From Mesostigma viride (Eukaryota > Streptophyta > Mesostigmatophyceae > Mesostigmatales > Mesostigmataceae): a DNA stretch of 37,965 nt. A program made the translations under genes and the position numbers. Of this stretch, positions 21,858-35,391 are shown one piece after another. The notes beneath the pieces are model-generated. The model saw nothing but the letters and a program-made list of their open reading frames with translations, was not told the origin of the DNA and ran no database searches. Where the stretch lies: positions 1-37,965 of the forward strand of contig RPFO01002148.1 in NCBI GenBank assembly GCA_009746045.1. Direction: 5' to 3'. The first letter of the stretch is position 1, and every line of letters begins with the position of its first letter.

Positions 21858-24800
21858 TAGGGGCTTGGCCCCTACCGGGTCTACTTGTCCTTTCCCCTAT
21901 ATAAAGCGAGCTTCGTGACCGTTGGTCCGATAATTAGGGGGAGTACCGCCGATAATTAGGTAGAAAATCGTGGTACAAAAATCAGCCATTGGGGGGTACT
22001 CCAGAGGTCGACGGGAGAATCGCAGATATCGCAGATAACGGCGAGCGAGCGAAGCGAGCGAGCACCCTACCGCGAGCGAGCGAAGCGAGCGAGCACCGTA
22101 CGGCGAGCGAGCGGAGCGAGCGAGCACCGTACTGCTAAAGCGCACAGCGAGCGCAGCGAGCCGTGAGCGAAGCGAGCGGTACTCCGGAGGTCGACGGGAG
22201 AATCGAAGATATCTCAGATACAGTACGTACGGCGAGCGAGCGAAGCGAGCGAGCACCCTACCGCGAGCGAGCGGAGCGAGCGAGCACCGTACGGCGAGCG
22301 AGCGGAGCGAGCGAGCACCGTACTGCTAAAGCGCACAGCGAGCGCAGCGAGCCGTGAGCGAAGCGAGCACCGTACTCTACTATTCCTCTCCGGAGCGCAG
22401 CGAAGGAGCACGTTACTTAGAAAAAGATACGCCAACGATTTTCAGACCTACGGCCGCTTACGATTCCTCTCCGGAGCGCAGCGAAGGAGCACGGGCAATT
22501 TCAGCGAGGGACGGAAGGAAACCAGCGCCGACGGGCCATGGGCCACGGGCCACGGGCCATGGGCCACGGGCTAGAGCCACCCCAGCGCCCAGCAGCGCGC
22601 GGTCGGCCCACCACTTCAGCAGCGTGCAGCATCGGGGCCCAGCATGAAATTTCAAATGATGGCCGCGAGAAGACGGGATGGCTGTCGACAGCCGCCTGTT
22701 CAGGAGGTCGTGACTGTTGGGCAAGCTACGTTTTCATTGTTGGACGCTTTGAAACGGGGTACAACGACGCCGTCTTTCATGACGGTTCTTTGGAGCGCCT
22801 GGACTGTGGGTGCCGCGAGCTCTTGGAAAAGATTGCGGGGAAGATGACTGTCGGGGTAAGAAGGTGGCACCCGTTCTGACGCCTGGGTAAGCTGCGTTTG
22901 TTGTTTGCTGGGCTTTGGAACGGTGTCACATAAGCATTTCGGCTTCCAGTCGGTCTCTTCCGAGCGGATAGGGAGAGGCAGTTTGCCTACCGGGCGGTTC
23001 CATAGCAGCACTGTCCCGCCATGCACATATTCCACCGTCTTTTGCGCTCGGTTTTGTTTTATTTCGATTTGGGACGCTTTGGAACGTCGTTTCATGTTTC
23101 ATGCATTCCTATGCTTCGAGCCCGTCTGTTTGCTTTGTGTTTCCGTCATCAGCGGGAAAGGAGGCCCATTTTCCTCGGCAACAACATTCGTTGAGTCACT
23201 TCCCGCATGGCAGGTATGCCTCCCGCTCTTTGTTGCTGTATTTCGGTCGGGGACACATGCCGGCGAATGCCTTTCCATTCCTTTTCCTGCACTCACGCAT
23301 TATTTTTCCATTGTGTTTCGGTCAGCCACGGGAAGTGTTCCTGTTTTTGCTGCATCTGCGTGGGCTGTTGCTTTAAAAGCAGGTATTCTGCCTGCGGGGG
23401 ATGGCATGCACACGGCGTGGTATCCTGAGCGTCAAGCCCAAGCAAACGGCCGGGGAAAAAACCTTTGTATTTTGAGCTCGAATTTGATTTGTTCCTTTTC
23501 ATGAAAGGGACCTTTACTGGGCATTTTTGGCATTACTGATGAATCACTAGATTAATGCATTAAAGGAGATGGTGTCTCTGCCTTTGTCATGTTTTTAAGA
23601 GCTATCATTTGAATGGTAATCCTCCCACCCACACTGTTGACCAAGCACACTTTCAGCCCACTGACCACGCACGGGTTCCCCATACTGACCAAGCACACGT
23701 TCCAACCACTGACCAAGCACACGTTCCACCCACTGACCAAGTGCACGTTCCACCTACTGACCAAGCACACGTTCAGCCCACTGACCATGCAAGCATGGGT
23801 TCCCCATACTGACCAAGCACACGTGCCACCCACTGACCAAGCACACGTTCCACCCACTGACCAAGTGCACGTTCCACCCACTGACCACGCACACGTTCCA
23901 CCCACTGACCAAGCACACCTTCCACCCACTGACCAAGCACACCTTCCACCCACTGATCATGCAAGCACGGGTTCTCCATACTGACCAAGCACACGTGCCA
24001 CCCACTGACCAAACACACGCTCCACCCACTGACCATGCAAGCACGGGTTCCCCATACTGGCACACGTTCATCCCACTGACCATGCAAGCACGGGTTCCCC
24101 GTACTGACCAAGCACACCTGCCACCCACTGACCAAACACACGTTCCACCCACTGACCAAGCACATGTTCCACCCACTGAGCAAGCACACGTTCCACCCAC
24201 TGACCAAGCACGGGTTCCCCATACTGGCACACGTTCATCCCACTGACCATGCAAGCACGGGTTCCCCGTACTGACCAAGCACACCTGCCACCCACTGACC
24301 AAACACACGTTCCACCCACTGACCAAACACACGTTCCACCCACTGAGCAAGCACACGTTCCACCCACTGACCAAGCATACGTTCCATCCACTGACCGAGC
24401 ATGAGTTTACCATACTGACCGAGCAGCCACCCACTGACCATGAAGCAAACACTCGGCCTTGGCTGTGCTCTGATTAAGTAATTGTTGTATAAATGAAATA
24501 CCTGTTCTGATCATGCACATGTTGTCTCCTTGATAAACCATGTGCCCATGGCCGTGGCTGTCTTGGTGACTCGCATCATTCACGGGTTGTTCAGCTGCCA
24601 AAGTTGCCCTATTAATTAATTAGTTAATTAAACTCGTGCTCCCGTTGGGGAGTCACGGAGCACCCCTAGACTAGCCCCTAGACTGCACAAACCCAACCGG
24701 CAACCAAGTAGCCAAGGCATAGGAGCCCGACCACCCAAGCCAAGGCCCCTGTCCCATCTCCCCCAATCAACGTACAGGGAAAATGAGGATTGTATAGTAG

Positions 24801-24859
24801 GGGACGCAGTTACGCGTCTATATGAATTAGGTAGGGGACTTGAATAAAGTCTCGAATAG
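21858..24859. repeat. Macrosatellite unit A4 (3002 bp)
   Basis: Identical in layout to A3. TATA is at 21898, the short frame at 22644-22847 and the 24-bp array at about 23631-24441. It is followed by module B2 rather than another A unit. Confidence 0.95.
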
Positions 24860-25343
24860 TAGGGGCTTGGCCCCTACCGGGTCTACTTGTCCTTTCCCCT
24901 ATAAACCGAGCTTCGTGACCGTTGGTTGCAAAATTAGGTAGAAAATCGTGGTACAAAAATCAGCCATTAGGGGGTACTCGGAGGTTGACGGAAGAATCGC
25001 AGATATCGCAGATACAGTACGCGCGAAGCGCCCAGCGAGCGCAGCGAGCACCGTACTAATTCCTATCCGGACCGCAGCGAAGCCAGTAGCCACGGGCCAC
25101 GGGCAACTAGCCACGGGGAAAAAAATTCAGCAACGGAGGGACGAAAGGAATTTCAACGGGCCACAACTCGCACTAGCCAGTAGCCAGTAGCCACCGGGCC
25201 ACTAACCAGTACCGGGCCACGGGCGCCGCGCCGGGCCACGGGCACTGGGCCACTGGCACCGGGCCACGGGAATTTAGTCTTTAGACTCTGCGCAGCCGGG
25301 CTTGAATAGGATTCTCCATTATAGTTGTGGAGTCCAAAATAGT
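24860..25343. repeat. Module B2, short relative interrupting the array
   Basis: The hairpin is of A type but the TATA is the weaker TATAAACC (24900). The body matches B1 (12466-12850), including CCTATCCGGACCGCAGCG and the CCAGTAGCCA repeats. About 85 further bases follow (GGGCCACGGGCACTGGGCCA and a TTTAGTCTTTAGACT stretch). It ends in the same GGAGTCCAAAATAGTTGGG that precedes A1. Confidence 0.85.
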
Positions 25344-27768
25344 TGGGGGCTTGGCCCCCGCCGGGTCTACTTGTCCTTTCCCCTATATAAAGCGAGCTTC
25401 GTGACCGTTGGTCCGATAATTAGGGGGAGTACCGCCGATAATTAGGTAGAAAATCGTGGTACAAAAATCAGCCATTGGGGGGTACTCCAGAGGTCGACGG
25501 GAGAATCGCAGATATCGCAGATAACGGCGAGCGAGCGAAGCGAGCGAGCACCCTACCGCGAGAAATGATGGCCGCGAGAAGACGGGATGGCTGTCGACAG
25601 CCGCCTGTTCAGGAGGTCGTGACTGTTGGGCAAGCTACGTTTTCATTGTTGGACGCTTTGAAACGGGGTACAACGACGCCGTCTTTCATGACGGTTCTTT
25701 GGAGCGCCTGGACTGTGGGTGCCGCGAGCTCTTGGAAAAGATTGCGGGGAAGATGACTGTCGGGGTAAGAAGGTGGCACCCGTTCTGACGCCTGGGTAAG
25801 CTGCGTTTGTTGTTTGCTGGGCTTTGGAACGGTGTCACATAAGCATTTCGGCTTCCAGTCGGTCTCTTCCGAGCGGATAGGGAGAGGCAGTTTGCCTACC
25901 GGGCGGTTCCATAGCAGCACTGTCCCGCCATGCACATATTCCACCGTCTTTTGCGCTCGGTTTTGTTTTATTTCGATTTGGGACGCTTTGGAACGTCGTT
26001 TCATGTTTCATGCATTCCTATGCTTCGAGCCCGTCTGTTTGCTTTGTGTTTCCGTCATCAGCGGGAAAGGAGGCCCATTTTCCTCGGCAACAACATTCGT
26101 TGAGTCACTTCCCGCATGGCAGGTATGCCTCCCGCTCTTTGTTGCTGTATTTCGGTCGGGGACACATGCCGGCGAATGCCTTTCCATTCCTTTTCCTGCA
26201 CTCACGCATTATTTTTCCATTGTGTTTCGGTCAGCCACGGGAAGTGTTCCTGTTTTTGCTGCATCTGCGTGGGCTGTTGCTTTAAAAGCAGGTATTCTGC
26301 CTGCGGGGGATGGCATGCACACGGCGTGGTATCCTGAGCGTCAAGCCCAAGCAAACGGCCGGGGAAAAAACCTTTGTATTTTGAGCTCGAATTTGATTTG
26401 TTCCTTTTCATGAAAGGGACCTTTACTGGGCATTTTTGGCATTACTGATGAATCACTAGATTAATGCATTAAAGGAGATGGTGTCTCTGCCTTTGTCATG
26501 TTTTTAAGAGCTATCATTTGAATGGTAATCCTCCCACCCACACTGTTGACCAAGCACACTTTCAGCCCACTGACCACGCACGGGTTCCCCATACTGACCA
26601 AGCACACGTTCCAACCACTGACCAAGCACACGTTCCACCCACTGACCAAGTGCACGTTCCACCTACTGACCAAGCACACGTTCAGCCCACTGACCATGCA
26701 AGCATGGGTTCCCCATACTGACCAAGCACACGTGCCACCCACTGACCAAGCACACGTTCCACCCACTGACCAAGTGCACGTTCCACCCACTGACCACGCA
26801 CACGTTCCACCCACTGACCAAGCACACCTTCCACCCACTGACCAAGCACACCTTCCACCCACTGATCATGCAAGCACGGGTTCTCCATACTGACCAAGCA
26901 CACGTGCCACCCACTGACCAAACACACGCTCCACCCACTGACCATGCAAGCACGGGTTCCCCATACTGGCACACGTTCATCCCACTGACCATGCAAGCAC
27001 GGGTTCCCCGTACTGACCAAGCACACCTGCCACCCACTGACCAAACACACGTTCCACCCACTGACCAAGCACATGTTCCACCCACTGAGCAAGCACACGT
27101 TCCACCCACTGACCAAGCACGGGTTCCCCATACTGGCACACGTTCATCCCACTGACCATGCAAGCACGGGTTCCCCGTACTGACCAAGCACACCTGCCAC
27201 CCACTGACCAAACACACGTTCCACCCACTGACCAAACACACGTTCCACCCACTGAGCAAGCACACGTTCCACCCACTGACCAAGCATACGTTCCATCCAC
27301 TGACCGAGCATGAGTTTACCATACTGACCGAGCAGCCACCCACTGACCATGAAGCAAACACTCGGCCTTGGCTGTGCTCTGATTAAGTAATTGTTGTATA
27401 AATGAAATACCTGTTCTGATCATGCACATGTTGTCTCCTTGATAAACCATGTGCCCATGGCCGTGGCTGTCTTGGTGACTCGCATCATTCACGGGTTGTT
27501 CAGCTGCCAAAGTTGCCCTATTAATTAATTAGTTAATTAAACTCGTGCTCCCGTTGGGGAGTCACGGAGCACCCCTAGACTAGCCCCTAGACTGCACAAA
27601 CCCAACCGGCAACCAAGTAGCCAAGGCATAGGAGCCCGACCACCCAAGCCAAGGCCCCTGTCCCATCTCCCCCAATCAACGTACAGGGAAAATGAGGATT
27701 GTATAGTAGGGGACGCAGTTACGCGTCTATATGAATTAGGTAGGGGACTTGAATAAAGTCTCGAATAG
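25344..27768. repeat. Macrosatellite unit A5, 577-bp internal deletion
   Basis: The unit starts like A1 (GGGGCTTGGCCCCCGCC; TATA 25384). It breaks at about 25563, where CCCTACCGCGAG joins AAATGATGGCCG. Most mirror repeats, the SPERSEG repeats and the GGGCCA repeats are lost. The rest (24-bp array about 26540-27350, AATAAA) is intact, giving 2425 bases instead of 3002. Confidence 0.93.
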
Positions 27769-30700
27769 TAGGGGCTTGGCCCCTACCGGGTCTACTTGTC
27801 CTTTCCCCTATATAAAGCGAGCTTCGTGACCGTTGGTCCGATAATTAGGGGGAGTACCGCCGATAATTAGGTAGAAAATCGTGGTACAAAAATCAGCCAT
27901 TGGGGGGTACTCCAGAGGTCGACGGGAGAATCGCAGATATCGCAGATAACGGCGAGCGAGCGAAGCGAGCGAGCACCCTACCGCGAGCGAGCGAAGCGAG
28001 CGAGCACCGTACGGCGAGCGAGCGGAGCGAGCGAGCACCGTACTGCTAAAGCGCACAGCGAGCGCAGCGAGCCGTGAGCGAAGCGAGCGGTACTCCGGAG
28101 GTCGACGGGAGAATCGAAGATATCTCAGATACAGTACGTACGGCGAGCGAGCGAAGCGAGCGAGCACCCTACCGCGAGCGAGCGGAGCGAGCGAGCACCG
28201 TACGGCGAGCGAGCGGAGCGAGCGAGCACCGTACTGCTAAAGCGCACAGCGAGCGCAGCGAGCCGTGAGCGAAGCGAGCACCGTACTCTACTATTCCTCT
28301 CCGGAGCGCAGCGAAGGAGCACGTTACTTAGAAAAAGATACGCCAACGATTTTCAGACCTACGGCCGCTTACGATTCCTCTCCGGAGCGCAGCGAAGGAG
28401 CACGGGCAATTTCAGCGAGGGACGGAAGGAAACCAGCGCCGACGGGCCATGGGCCACGGGCCACGGGCCATGGGCCACGGGCTAGAGCCACCCCAGCGCC
28501 CAGCAGCGCGCGGTCGGCCCACCACTTCAGCAGCGTGCAGCATCGGGGCCCAGCATGAAATTTCAAATGATGGCCGCGAGAAGACGGGATGGCTGTCGAC
28601 AGCCGCCTGTTCAGGAGGTCGTGACTGTTGGGCAAGCTACGTTTTCATTGTTGGACGCTTTGAAACGGGGTACAACGACGCCGTCTTTCATGACGGTTCT
28701 TTGGAGCGCCTGGACTGTGGGTGCCGCGAGCTCTTGGAAAAGATTGCGGGGAAGATGACTGTCGGGGTAAGAAGGTGGCACCCGTTCTGACGCCTGGGTA
28801 AGCTGCGTTTGTTGTTTGCTGGGCTTTGGAACGGTGTCACATAAGCATTTCGGCTTCCAGTCGGTCTCTTCCGAGCGGATAGGGAGAGGCAGTTTGCCTA
28901 CCGGGCGGTTCCATAGCAGCACTGTCCCGCCATGCACATATTCCACCGTCTTTTGCGCTCGGTTTTGTTTTATTTCGATTTGGGACGCTTTGGAACGTCG
29001 TTTCATGTTTCATGCATTCCTATGCTTCGAGCCCGTCTGTTTGCTTTGTGTTTCCGTCATCAGCGGGAAAGGAGGCCCATTTTCCTCGGCAACAACATTC
29101 GTTGAGTCACTTCCCGCATGGCAGGTATGCCTCCCGCTCTTTGTTGCTGTATTTCGGTCGGGGACACATGCCGGCGAATGCCTTTCCATTCCTTTTCCTG
29201 CACTCACGCATTATTTTTCCATTGTGTTTCGGTCAGCCACGGGAAGTGTTCCTGTTTTTGCTGCATCTGCGTGGGCTGTTGCTTTAAAAGCAGGTATTCT
29301 GCCTGCGGGGGATGGCATGCACACGGCGTGGTATCCTGAGCGTCAAGCCCAAGCAAACGGCCGGGGAAAAAACCTTTGTATTTTGAGCTCGAATTTGATT
29401 TGTTCCTTTTCATGAAAGGGACCTTTACTGGGCATTTTTGGCATTACTGATGAATCACTAGATTAATGCATTAAAGGAGATGGTGTCTCTGCCTTTGTCA
29501 TGTTTTTAAGAGCTATCATTTGAATGGTAATCCTCCCACCCACACTGTTGACCAAGCACACTTTCAGCCCACTGACCACGCACGGGTTCCCCATACTGAC
29601 CAAGCACACGTTCCAACCACTGACCAAGCACACGTTCCACCCACTGACCAAGTGCACGTTCCACCTACTGACCAAGCACACGTTCAGCCCACTGACCATG
29701 CAAGCATGGGTTCCCCATACTGACCAAGCACACGTGCCACCCACTGACCAAGCACACGTTCCACCCACTGACCAAGTGCACGTTCCACCCACTGACCACG
29801 CACACGTTCCACCCACTGACCAAGCACACCTTCCACCCACTGACCAAGCACACCTTCCACCCACTGATCATGCAAGCACGGGTTCTCCATACTGACCAAG
29901 CACACGTGCCACCCACTGACCAAACACACGCTCCACCCACTGACCATGCAAGCACGGGTTCCCCATACTGGCACACGTTCATCCCACTGACCATGCAAGC
30001 ACGGGTTCCCCGTACTGACCAAGCACACCTGCCACCCACTGACCAAACACACGTTCCACCCACTGACCAAGCACATGTTCCACCCACTGAGCAAGCACAC
30101 GTTCCACCCACTGACCAAGCACGGGTTCCCCATACTGGCACACGTTCATCCCACTGACCATGCAAGCACGGGTTCCCCGTACTGACCAAGCACACCTGCC
30201 ACCCACTGACCAAACACACGTTCCACCCACTGACCAAACACACGTTCCACCCACTGAGCAAGCACACGTTCCACCCACTGACCAAGCATACGTTCCATCC
30301 ACTGACCGAGCATGAGTTTACCATACTGACCGAGCAGCCACCCACTGACCATGAAGCAAACACTCGGCCTTGGCTGTGCTCTGATTAAGTAATTGTTGTA
30401 TAAATGAAATACCTGTTCTGATCATGCACATGTTGTCTCCTTGATAAACCATGTGCCCATGGCCGTGGCTGTCTTGGTGACTCGCATCATTCACGGGTTG
30501 TTCAGCTGCCAAAGTTGCCCTATTAATTAATTAGTTAATTAAACTCGTGCTCCCGTTGGGGAGTCACGGAGCACCCCTAGACTAGCCCCTAGACTGCACA
30601 AACCCAACCGGCAACCAAGTAGCCAAGGCATAGGAGCCCGACCACCCAAGCCAAGGCCCCTGTCCCATCTCCCCCAATCAACGTACAGGGAAAATGAGGA

Positions 30701-30770
30701 TTGTATAGTAGGGGACGCAGTTACGCGTCTATATGAATTAGGTAGGGGACTTGAATAAAGTCTCGAATAG
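27769..30770. repeat. Macrosatellite unit A6 (3002 bp)
   Basis: Full-length copy with the deleted block present again. TATA is at 27809, the short frame at 28555-28758 and the 24-bp array at about 29542-30352. Confidence 0.95.
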
Positions 30771-33700
30771 TAGGGGCTTGGCCCCTACCGGGTCTACTTG
30801 TCCTTTCCCCTATATAAAGCGAGCTTCGTGACCGTTGGTCCGATAATTAGGGGGAGTACCGCCGATAATTAGGTAGAAAATCGTGGTACAAAAATCAGCC
30901 ATTGGGGGGTACTCCAGAGGTCGACGGGAGAATCGCAGATATCGCAGATAACGGCGAGCGAGCGAAGCGAGCGAGCACCCTACCGCGAGCGAGCGAAGCG
31001 AGCGAGCACCGTACGGCGAGCGAGCGGAGCGAGCGAGCACCGTACTGCTAAAGCGCACAGCGAGCGCAGCGAGCCGTGAGCGAAGCGAGCGGTACTCCGG
31101 AGGTCGACGGGAGAATCGAAGATATCTCAGATACAGTACGTACGGCGAGCGAGCGAAGCGAGCGAGCACCCTACCGCGAGCGAGCGGAGCGAGCGAGCAC
31201 CGTACGGCGAGCGAGCGGAGCGAGCGAGCACCGTACTGCTAAAGCGCACAGCGAGCGCAGCGAGCCGTGAGCGAAGCGAGCACCGTACTCTACTATTCCT
31301 CTCCGGAGCGCAGCGAAGGAGCACGTTACTTAGAAAAAGATACGCCAACGATTTTCAGACCTACGGCCGCTTACGATTCCTCTCCGGAGCGCAGCGAAGG
31401 AGCACGGGCAATTTCAGCGAGGGACGGAAGGAAACCAGCGCCGACGGGCCATGGGCCACGGGCCACGGGCCATGGGCCACGGGCTAGAGCCACCCCAGCG
31501 CCCAGCAGCGCGCGGTCGGCCCACCACTTCAGCAGCGTGCAGCATCGGGGCCCAGCATGAAATTTCAAATGATGGCCGCGAGAAGACGGGATGGCTGTCG
31601 ACAGCCGCCTGTTCAGGAGGTCGTGACTGTTGGGCAAGCTACGTTTTCATTGTTGGACGCTTTGAAACGGGGTACAACGACGCCGTCTTTCATGACGGTT
31701 CTTTGGAGCGCCTGGACTGTGGGTGCCGCGAGCTCTTGGAAAAGATTGCGGGGAAGATGACTGTCGGGGTAAGAAGGTGGCACCCGTTCTGACGCCTGGG
31801 TAAGCTGCGTTTGTTGTTTGCTGGGCTTTGGAACGGTGTCACATAAGCATTTCGGCTTCCAGTCGGTCTCTTCCGAGCGGATAGGGAGAGGCAGTTTGCC
31901 TACCGGGCGGTTCCATAGCAGCACTGTCCCGCCATGCACATATTCCACCGTCTTTTGCGCTCGGTTTTGTTTTATTTCGATTTGGGACGCTTTGGAACGT
32001 CGTTTCATGTTTCATGCATTCCTATGCTTCGAGCCCGTCTGTTTGCTTTGTGTTTCCGTCATCAGCGGGAAAGGAGGCCCATTTTCCTCGGCAACAACAT
32101 TCGTTGAGTCACTTCCCGCATGGCAGGTATGCCTCCCGCTCTTTGTTGCTGTATTTCGGTCGGGGACACATGCCGGCGAATGCCTTTCCATTCCTTTTCC
32201 TGCACTCACGCATTATTTTTCCATTGTGTTTCGGTCAGCCACGGGAAGTGTTCCTGTTTTTGCTGCATCTGCGTGGGCTGTTGCTTTAAAAGCAGGTATT
32301 CTGCCTGCGGGGGATGGCATGCACACGGCGTGGTATCCTGAGCGTCAAGCCATGGGCCACGGGCTAGAGCCACCCCAGCGCCCAGCAGCGCGCGGTCGGC
32401 CCACCACTTCAGCAGCGTGCAGCATCGGGGCCCAGCATGAAATTTCAAATGATGGCCGCGAGAAGACGGGATGGCTGTCGACAGCCGCCTGTTCAGGAGG
32501 TCGTGACTGTTGGGCAAGCTACGTTTTCATTGTTGGACGCTTTGAAACGGGGTACAACGACGCCGTCTTTCATGACGGTTCTTTGGAGCGCCTGGACTGT
32601 GGGTGCCGCGAGCTCTTGGAAAAGATTGCGGGGAAGATGACTGTCGGGGTAAGAAGGTGGCACCCGTTCTGACGCCTGGGTAAGCTGCGTTTGTTGTTTG
32701 CTGGGCTTTGGAACGGTGTCACATAAGCATTTCGGCTTCCAGTCGGTCTCTTCCGAGCGGATAGGGAGAGGCAGTTTGCCTACCGGGCGGTTCCATAGCA
32801 GCACTGTCCCGCCATGCACATATTCCACCGTCTTTTGCGCTCGGTTTTGTTTTATTTCGATTTGGGACGCTTTGGAACGTCGTTTCATGTTTCATGCATT
32901 CCTATGCTTCGAGCCCGTCTGTTTGCTTTGTGTTTCCGTCATCAGCGGGAAAGGAGGCCCATTTTCCTCGGCAACAACATTCGTTGAGTCACTTCCCGCA
33001 TGGCAGGTATGCCTCCCGCTCTTTGTTGCTGTATTTCGGTCGGGGACACATGCCGGCGAATGCCTTTCCATTCCTTTTCCTGCACTCACGCATTATTTTT
33101 CCATTGTGTTTCGGTCAGCCACGGGAAGTGTTCCTGTTTTTGCTGCATCTGCGTGGGCTGTTGCTTTAAAAGCAGGTATTCTGCCTGCGGGGGATGGCAT
33201 GCACACGGCGTGGTATCCTGAGCGTCAAGCCCAAGCAAACGGCCGGGGAAAAAACCTTTGTATTTTGAGCTCGAATTTGATTTGTTCCTTTTCATGAAAG
33301 GGACCTTTACTGGGCATTTTTGGCATTACTGATGAATCACTAGATTAATGCATTAAAGGAGATGGTGTCTCTGCCTTTGTCATGTTTTTAAGAGCTATCA
33401 TTTGAATGGTAATCCTCCCACCCACACTGTTGACCAAGCACACTTTCAGCCCACTGACCACGCACGGGTTCCCCATACTGACCAAGCACACGTTCCAACC
33501 ACTGACCAAGCACACGTTCCACCCACTGACCAAGTGCACGTTCCACCTACTGACCAAGCACACGTTCAGCCCACTGACCATGCAAGCATGGGTTCCCCAT
33601 ACTGACCAAGCACACGTGCCACCCACTGACCAAGCACACGTTCCACCCACTGACCAAGTGCACGTTCCACCCACTGACCACGCACACGTTCCACCCACTG

Positions 33701-34652
33701 ACCAAGCACACCTTCCACCCACTGACCAAGCACACCTTCCACCCACTGATCATGCAAGCACGGGTTCTCCATACTGACCAAGCACACGTGCCACCCACTG
33801 ACCAAACACACGCTCCACCCACTGACCATGCAAGCACGGGTTCCCCATACTGGCACACGTTCATCCCACTGACCATGCAAGCACGGGTTCCCCGTACTGA
33901 CCAAGCACACCTGCCACCCACTGACCAAACACACGTTCCACCCACTGACCAAGCACATGTTCCACCCACTGAGCAAGCACACGTTCCACCCACTGACCAA
34001 GCACGGGTTCCCCATACTGGCACACGTTCATCCCACTGACCATGCAAGCACGGGTTCCCCGTACTGACCAAGCACACCTGCCACCCACTGACCAAACACA
34101 CGTTCCACCCACTGACCAAACACACGTTCCACCCACTGAGCAAGCACACGTTCCACCCACTGACCAAGCATACGTTCCATCCACTGACCGAGCATGAGTT
34201 TACCATACTGACCGAGCAGCCACCCACTGACCATGAAGCAAACACTCGGCCTTGGCTGTGCTCTGATTAAGTAATTGTTGTATAAATGAAATACCTGTTC
34301 TGATCATGCACATGTTGTCTCCTTGATAAACCATGTGCCCATGGCCGTGGCTGTCTTGGTGACTCGCATCATTCACGGGTTGTTCAGCTGCCAAAGTTGC
34401 CCTATTAATTAATTAGTTAATTAAACTCGTGCTCCCGTTGGGGAGTCACGGAGCACCCCTAGACTAGCCCCTAGACTGCACAAACCCAACCGGCAACCAA
34501 GTAGCCAAGGCATAGGAGCCCGACCACCCAAGCCAAGGCCCCTGTCCCATCTCCCCCAATCAACGTACAGGGAAAATGAGGATTGTATAGTAGGGGACGC
34601 AGTTACGCGTCTATATGAATTAGGTAGGGGACTTGAATAAAGTCTCGAATAG
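30771..34652. repeat. Macrosatellite unit A7 with 880-bp internal duplication
   Basis: TATA is at 30811. At about 32350 the text GCGTCAAGCC jumps back to ATGGGCCACGGGCTAGAGCC, so the unique part is present twice (landmarks at 31818 and 32698, 880 apart). The junction fuses two frames into a 284-codon frame (31818-32672), an artefact of the duplication. The 24-bp array (about 33424-34234) and the AATAAA end are normal. Confidence 0.93.
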
Positions 34653-35370
34653 TAGGGGCTTGGCCCCTACCGGGTCTACTTGTCCTACCCTATAAACCGA
34701 GCTTCTCAACGGTCATGGTACAAAATTCGTTCAACGGTCATGGTACAAAATTCGCCATTCGCACCTACTTAGTTCTCGGAGTTGGGATATGAAAAAGGTA
34801 TTTTTACGGGATCCAACTCAAGCTGGGACTAATTGGTCGGGAGCTACTTGACATTATCACGAGGATCGTGGACAGAGATTTACTGAACTCTGCCGCTGGA
34901 CGGAATTGACGGGATTGACGGGATTGACGGGATTCAGTGATTGGCGACTGCTAGAAGGAATACTGTTGTCGGGATAAACTTGACGGGATTCTACTCCATC
35001 AGATTCTTTTTCACAGGATTCTACTAGAAGGGATTCTTTTTCACGGGATTCTACTCGACGGGATCCGCATGGGGGGACGGGAAAGTTTGTAGAGGGCGAC
35101 CGGCGACGTTTAGGTTGAGTTGAGTGGAGTTTCACGACCCGGTTATCCGACAGGGTTATTAATAGTGGATCCAAATAGCGGCGAGGCGGCGACGTGGAAA
35201 TGCGAGGTATGCGGCCTCTTGATAGTGGAACTTGGAAGTTATCTATGGCAGATCAAAGGGTTAAGGGTGGGAATGGCCTAGGCCAGTAGGGGTCGAATTT
35301 AGATAGGACGTCTTACGGAAAAAAAACGACTTTTTTATTAGGGGCGGAGCCCTACGGGATACACTTGTCT
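34653..35370. other. Right flank of the array, short direct repeats, no gene
   Basis: It opens with the unit-type hairpin and the variant TATAAACC (34691), then diverges. A 24-mer beginning TCAACGGTCATGGTACAAAA is repeated at 34706 and 34731. GACGGGATT repeats lie at about 34906-34936 and a 30-bp repeat at 34986, 35016 and 35046 (GGATTCTAC start). A further GGGGCGGAGCCCTACGGGAT hairpin motif, like the unit head, occurs at 35341. The open minus-strand frame here (35174-34857) starts at a non-ATG codon and reflects the repeats. Confidence 0.6.
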
Positions 35371-35391
35371 ATTAACTCGTCGTCTGTCCCT

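Noticed and set aside
31818-32672. 284-codon frame as a distinct gene
   Set aside because: It is created by the 880-bp duplication junction at about 32350, joining two frames found separately in other units.
12852-34652. rDNA intergenic spacer array
   Set aside because: The tandem 3-kb period and promoter-like heads suggested it, but no rRNA gene sequence is present in or between units.
34857-35174. Minus-strand 105-codon frame
   Set aside because: It starts at a non-ATG codon and its composition follows GACGGGATT and 30-bp repeats.
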